Below, in pieces: positions 59,291 to 64,000 of a stretch of 64,000 nucleotides of DNA. The stretch spans positions 1,041,381-1,105,380 of the forward strand of contig JAEQBH010002196.1 in assembly GCA_016808115.1 (NCBI GenBank), written 5' to 3'. Below the pieces are notes generated by a model that was not told where the DNA came from, ran no database searches, and saw nothing but the letters and a program-made list of their open reading frames with translations. Source of the DNA: Tetrastigma voinierianum (lineage: Eukaryota > Streptophyta > Magnoliopsida > Vitales > Vitaceae). The position numbers were made by a program, and so were the translations under genes. Every line of letters starts with the position of its first letter. Positions within the stretch are counted from its first letter, which is position 1.

Positions 59291-59980
59291 GAGATTTAAA
59301 CTCAAATAGTTCATTTGAAAAAAAATTATAAAATTAGTTTTTAATCCAAACTAATCACACGTGTCATTTGGACCATGTAGGATTACAAGATGACAAATGT
59401 CGATTTGTGTGATATTAACAATTGAATTTTAAAACCATCAAATGACGGCGCGATTGCATTTTACATTGCTTGGTGTAGTTGTCGTAACGGCGTTAGTGTA
59501 GTCAAAATGTGCATTTGGCCTTATTCATTTCTCCACCCTCTGCTATTCTCTTCTTCATGCATCGGTGACGGACTAAGGCTTGTCAAATCTCTGGGTTTGT
59601 CTTACCCATCACCCGAGATTTTTATACCCGTAGTAAGACTTACAATCACATTATTACCCACATACAACTACATGGCATTTTTTACCATAGCCAGGTGTGA
59701 ATTGAGCGAAGCCTCTATGTGATAAGATATCATATCATCCACTGCACTTTATCATCCTACATTCTCCTGTCGTGAGGCAATTTGTTGATCATATATCGGG
59801 AGTGGGTGCATTTCAGTGGTGACCTCATACTCAAATGCCCGCCAGTACTTCATCCATCAATTCTGTTTGAGATTGCACGGGACCCTATATCAACTAGCTG
59901 TGTATTCTAAGCGCTATCCTAAGAGAAATATAAAGACTTCATCTTGTGGGACTCATTGATATATATTGATATTTGTATAC

Positions 59981-60031
<51 letters not shown>

Positions 60032-60629
60032 TAAGGTTTATGCATGGAGATAATAATTGAGGCTTCCATGCAAAGATTCCATTAATTCCATGATTCGATG
60101 TTTTTAAAATGATAGTATACACGACTAGATACAACTTGTGAAATAAAAAAAAATGCTCGATATTTTAAAATAAAACTTGCTGGGTTTTATTTGGAATTCG
60201 AGGCTTATTGGATTTCTTTGTTGTGAAAATTTTAAAATATATTTTGAGTTATTTTCAAATAAATAGCTTTTGTGTTGGTTACAAATATTTACTATGATAT
60301 TATATTAGAATAATTAGTTATTATGAATTTATCAAATAAATACATGTTAAATAAGTTTGATGTTAAAAGCGATGATAATAATTTTAGCATGTCTGAGTGC
60401 AAAGCATCAAATATCATTGTAAATTGGGGCGATGTCAATTGACAATTTAAGAATGCGATTCTTTTGTCCTTGGCCAGCGGCATTTAATGATTTAAAAATT
60501 CGATTCTAGTTGTCCGTGTGACATTTGCCATTTGTAATTCTATGTGACCCAAGCAGCATTCTGCAGTATTAATTTGGGTTAAAACTAATTTTGTAATTTT
60601 TTTCAAATAGACAATTTCAATCTAAAACT
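59291..60629. mobile_element. Mutator-like element: long TIRs and 9-bp target duplication, non-autonomous
   Basis: CCTTTATCA flanks the element on both sides (59282-59290 and 60630-60638). The inner ends are inverted: left GAGATTTAAACTCAAATAG...TTTGAAAAAAAATTATAAAA against the complement of right AAAACTAATTTTGTAATTTT...TCTAAAACTC. Homology of the arms continues inwards (GATTACAAGATGACAAATGT against the complement of GACATTTGCCATTTGTAATT; AATTGAATTTTAAAACCATC against the complement of AATGATTTAAAAATTCGATT), giving arms of about 170-190 bases. Long TIRs plus 9-bp duplications are the mark of Mutator-like elements. The interior has a (TA)n run (59989-60027) and no transposase frame. Confidence 0.75.
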
Positions 60630-60862
60630 CCTTTATCACTTAGAGGTTTGTATGTCTATCTGATCTTTTTCTCACTTAGTAAAATCTTAAGGTATTTTGA
60701 TCTTTATTAGAAATAATCTATTAATTTAATCCACATATATCTAATTCAAATATAATAAAACCTTAATTCCAATTTTATTTGGTGCAAATGAATTTATTAG
60801 AATGTATGATTCTTAATCTATTTATAATAGCTTACTTTAAAAAACCGCTTTTATTTATATTT

Positions 60863-61035
60863 TATTTCTCTAAATATTTAGTTAACATTAACAAAATCTT
60901 TAAAATAGCTCTGAAGAGAGTTATTTCTCTAAATATTTAATTTAACGACTAACAAAATCTTTAAAACTATATAAAGAGTTATTTCTCTAAATATTTACGT
61001 AACAACTAACAAAAAACTTTAAAATAGTTGCAAAA
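60863..61035. repeat. tandem repeat, three units of about 60 bp
   Basis: Units begin with ATTTCTCTAAATATTTA at 60863, 60923 and 60981, each followed by AACAAAATCTTTAAAA-type sequence and a degenerate AAGAG(A)GTT end. Spacing is 60 and 58 bases. Confidence 0.85.
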
Positions 61036-61079
61036 AGTTAAAATGGTTTTATATATATATAATCAAATGTGTGTTTGAA

Positions 61080-62410
61080 TTAGCTTGCGTTAACTTGATT
61101 AATTTTATGGGACCCTAAAGTTAATGTTCAGGTCCTAAAGTTAATGTTTAGGTCCTGAAGTTAACGATCGAGTAAATCTTTAAATGATCTTAAGGGGACT
61201 CAAATGGTCTTAAGGAGACTCTAATTGATGATCAGAATTAGAATGAAATATAAAATTTTCAATAGCCTTATGGGGACTTTAATCGGTGACAAAAAATATC
61301 ATGGAATATAAAATTTATAAACTTTGTCCATCTTATAATTGGCAGATGTAGAATCTTGTGCACACCTTCGACTAGTCCCCATATTATTCTAAAATTACGA
61401 TTGAGTAAATCCTCCGATTGCCTAAGGATTCGAACTGATAATGAAAAATAACATGAAATATAAAATTTATAAACTTTGCGTTAAATGGACCTAACAATCT
61501 TCAAAATCCCTAAACTTTATAATTTTGAAAAAATGATCTCCACATTATAATAGCTAAATTTTCTTTCCCATTTTTGTTTAGGATAAAAAGTTTGTATGAT
61601 ATATGTAGTATTAAAGTACACCGATGCCCTAATGTTTGCATATATCTAACTTGGTCATGTGTTTTTAGGTCTACATTGTCCTAAAGTTTATTTGTAGTAC
61701 CAAAATGCTCACTCACCATCAATGGCGTTAACGGATGGAGAAGCGGGACATTAACTCTTGATGTGGACCCCTCGTGTATTTTTAGCTTATCTGGCGTTCA
61801 CGTGTGATTCTTTTAACTCAAACATTGTTTTGACAAAAATGCCCTCCTCCTTACCGATTGTCTCAACGCTAATTATTTTTTAGTTCTTTTCTGCAACTAT
61901 TAACCCATACTCTCCTCTTGTTCCTCATTGCTCTGTATATTACAAAAGGTAAAAACTGTCCCTCGGCTTTTCTTTCCGTCCTCACCTTCTTTCTATTTTC
62001 AAGGTTGTTTTCTTTTTCAAATCCTTTATGGGTTTGAATTTGTTTTAAGTTTGGTGTTAGGTTTGTTAAAGTTGTTGTGGGGATTGATTGCTAGAGATTT
62101 TGTTGGATTTTATGGTTTGAATTTATATGGAATTTGTTGGGTTTTTCTAAGGTTTAAAATCATTGATCTGAGTCTCTTTATGGCATTTTCTTTTGATTTT
62201 TTGTTTTTCTCGTGTATTGGGTTCTTGAGGTTTTCTGTGTTCTTGGATTTATCTCCGAAAATAGGGAGCCCTAAACCTAGCTATGGCAAGAAGGTGTCCT
62301 GTGATTTTTGCATTGGTTCCAATTTAAAGGACTTCTGAGAGGTTTCAAATGAATAGGGTTTTTATTTACTTGAAGCAAATTTTGAGTCCCTACTCTGTTT
62401 GGATCTTGAG
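61080..62410. other. gene-free AT-rich region with local repeats
   Basis: AATATAAAATTTATAAACTTTG recurs around 61300 and 61460, and GGGACTNNAATNG-like phrases recur around 61200-61280. Further right, a possible untranslated leader (CTTCTTTCTATTTTC, about 61985) precedes a hydrophobic 136-codon frame with no family signature. No gene is called. Confidence 0.45.
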
Positions 62411-62412
62411 AA

Positions 62413-63960
62413 TGTGACGCCCAATTTCAGGATTTAATTTTTAATTTTTGTTTTTAACAGCGTCCATGAATAGTGTTGGTGACAGTGTCATGACAGTAGC
62501 CCAGACAATGCACAACAGGATGGGTCGTGTGAATGAGTGCGCGCACATTGTCGCATTGGAGTCAACGTGCCGCGTTGTGTCTTTGGAGTTCTCGCGCATC
62601 TGCCGCGCGTTGGGTAGCAGCATACTTATTTGCTCGTTGTCGCGCCTACGCCTGCAGTGGGTGCGTTGCCCTTTCTGTCGCGACCCCCGATTCGATTAGA
62701 TCATGTCGCGACACCAAAAAGTGTGTCGCGATTTTGGTGTCGCGACACCCAGGTACTAACCAGTATGGCGGCGACAAAATGGCTCTCCACGCCCAGCCGT
62801 CAGTGTCCGCGACTACCAGCGATTGAATTCGCAACGCCCGTGAAGGCGACCATGTTCGCGACACGAAAAGTGATGCATGACGCGATCACAGCGAACTAGG
62901 TCACGACACCCAAAAAGTGTGTGCGAGCACCATTCTGCCTTTGAGAGGCTGCTTGGCGCTGGAGCGTATCGTGGGGGCACGCTTGCCCAGGCGCCCCGTG
63001 TTGCGGCACCTGGCGTGTCGTGACGGTCTTGAAATGAAGCGATAGCCCATCGATTTCTCCCTTGCACTCCTCTTTCTTTTCCACTTTTTGTTCTATGGCG
63101 ACTTCGGCGTAGGATGTCAGTGAGACACCTTTTTTTTTTTAAAACTTATAACCTTTACACTTTCATATTCATACTAATGTTAAGCAAATTAACTTGTATT
63201 GATGCATGTGATGGATTACAAATAAATACAAGCTCCAAATATGATATTCAGCATCTGATATTTACATTGGTTACAAAATTTCATATACAAAATGAACCTA
63301 AAGGTGCTTTCGGTGAGCACTATGGATGTGTGGCCTTTGGTTCTTGATGTGGATTATTAAATTCCCTCTTGTTTTCCTCTTACATTACTACGAGTTGAAC
63401 ACCTAGTGCTAAGCTTCTGCTTAATTGGGAATATGACTTCTATTAAGAGTCACCACACTTCGATACAAATGCATATCACACATATAACAGTTACATATTC
63501 TTATCATTTTCTCATATATACTTATCATAATCGGTTCCATTTCTTATCATCATCAGTATACTTTTCATGTCAACTTGTATTTTACTTCTTGTTCTTTATG
63601 CTTTGTATCTTTATCATCACATGCGGTGCTATGCTTCTCATATATTCTCTACATTTCCTTTGCATATACATCATTTCTTTTATGTTTCGTATGCGCATAA
63701 ACCTTAGAAGTGAATCACGAAACCGTAGGGCACGAAGGTCTTTGTTATCATTGTGTGAGACGATATACTATGCCCGGTAATATGATAGAAAGGTATCATC
63801 CTTTGTATGAACGGTGACCATCCATGAGTGCCGGTAATATGATGCGAATTATCATCGCGTATGAGCGGTGACCATCACGTGTGCCGGGTATTGTGGTGAC
63901 CCCTTTGAACCACGATTAAGCGGGATCCTATGTCATCGACGAGCGTGGCGGAATATCGGC
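62413..63960. mobile_element. CpG-rich LTR-like block at the right edge
   Basis: TGTGACGCCCAATTTCAGGA (62413) looks like an LTR start of the plant TGTGACGCCC / TGTAACRCCC type. CpG-rich DNA follows (62460-63110) with repeated TCGCGACAC words, then AT-rich DNA and an imperfect tandem (63757-63890). No polyprotein or second LTR lies inside the window, so the element, if real, continues beyond 64000. Confidence 0.4.
63757..63890. repeat. imperfect tandem repeat, units of about 52-58 bp
   Basis: TGCCCGGTAATATGATAG (63770), TGCCGGTAATATGATGCG (63830) and TGCCGGGTATTGTGGTG (63881) start successive units. The first two share internal GGTATCATC / ATTATCATCG and CGGTGACCATC. Each unit holds a short inverted pair (ATGAT...ATCAT), so a small stem is possible. 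Confidence 0.65.
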
Positions 63961-64000
63961 CCATCATTGTTTTTCCCGATAGGCATGTCCATCTATCCCT

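Noticed and set aside
61928..62338. 136-codon hydrophobic frame, end reads KKVSCDFCIGSNLKDF
   Set aside because: The CDFC end briefly suggested a B-box finger, but no further Cys/His pattern follows. The hydrophobic body is typical of T-rich leader or intron DNA, and the first codon is not supported.
62448..63084. Six overlapping frames in the CpG-rich block
   Set aside because: Long frames arise from GC-rich composition with few stops; they overlap on both strands and show no family signature.

Overview
The window is nuclear DNA of a flowering plant, most likely a woody species with large introns. The evidence is a plant-specific extra-large G protein gene (XLG), a plant-type SMG1 kinase gene, an Au-like SINE, Ty1-copia elements whose primer sites derive from the plant Met-tRNA type TGGTATCAGAGC, a BED/DUF659 hAT transposase and L1 LINE tails. 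SMG1 is absent from Arabidopsis but kept in most other plants. I cannot name the species.

Layout. 1-3000: AT-rich DNA with a probable LTR/leader remnant and a small hairpin element. 3677-25503 (+): an XLG gene in eight recognisable exons. Exons 1-4 are open and cleanly spliced; exons 5, 7 and 8 carry stops or frame changes, so I call the locus a pseudogene. Its intron 6 (9196 to about 23690) is about 14.5 kb because of a three-level transposon nest. Copia-B (10003-23449, flanked by CTAGT on both sides) contains Copia-A (10162 to about 19000), which is itself split by a hAT element (about 11080-15020). All are decayed. 25504-29636: intergenic DNA between convergent genes, with one small minus-strand ORF candidate (27811-28005). 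29637-53009 (-): a nearly full-length, intron-containing copy of the nonsense-mediated decay kinase SMG1. It can be followed from its N-terminus to its FATC end, but many indels break the frame. Its introns hold L1, SINE and LTR debris. 53010-64000: gene-poor DNA with a long-TIR Mutator-like element with a 9-bp target duplication (59291-60629), an LTR-like repeat pair, a triplicated 60-bp tandem, an AT-rich simple tract and a CpG-rich LTR-like block at the right edge.

Function. In a working genome XLG acts at the plasma membrane and nucleus as an atypical G-alpha, and SMG1 phosphorylates UPF1 in mRNA surveillance. Nothing in the sequence links the two; they are simply convergent neighbours. 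Both show well-preserved amino acid sequence interrupted by single-base indels. That means either recent loss of duplicated copies or an indel-prone assembly, and the window alone cannot separate the two. I found no CRISPR array, rRNA, tRNA gene or bacterial-type system. The most informative structures are the dated transposon nest and the paired breakdown of the two genes.
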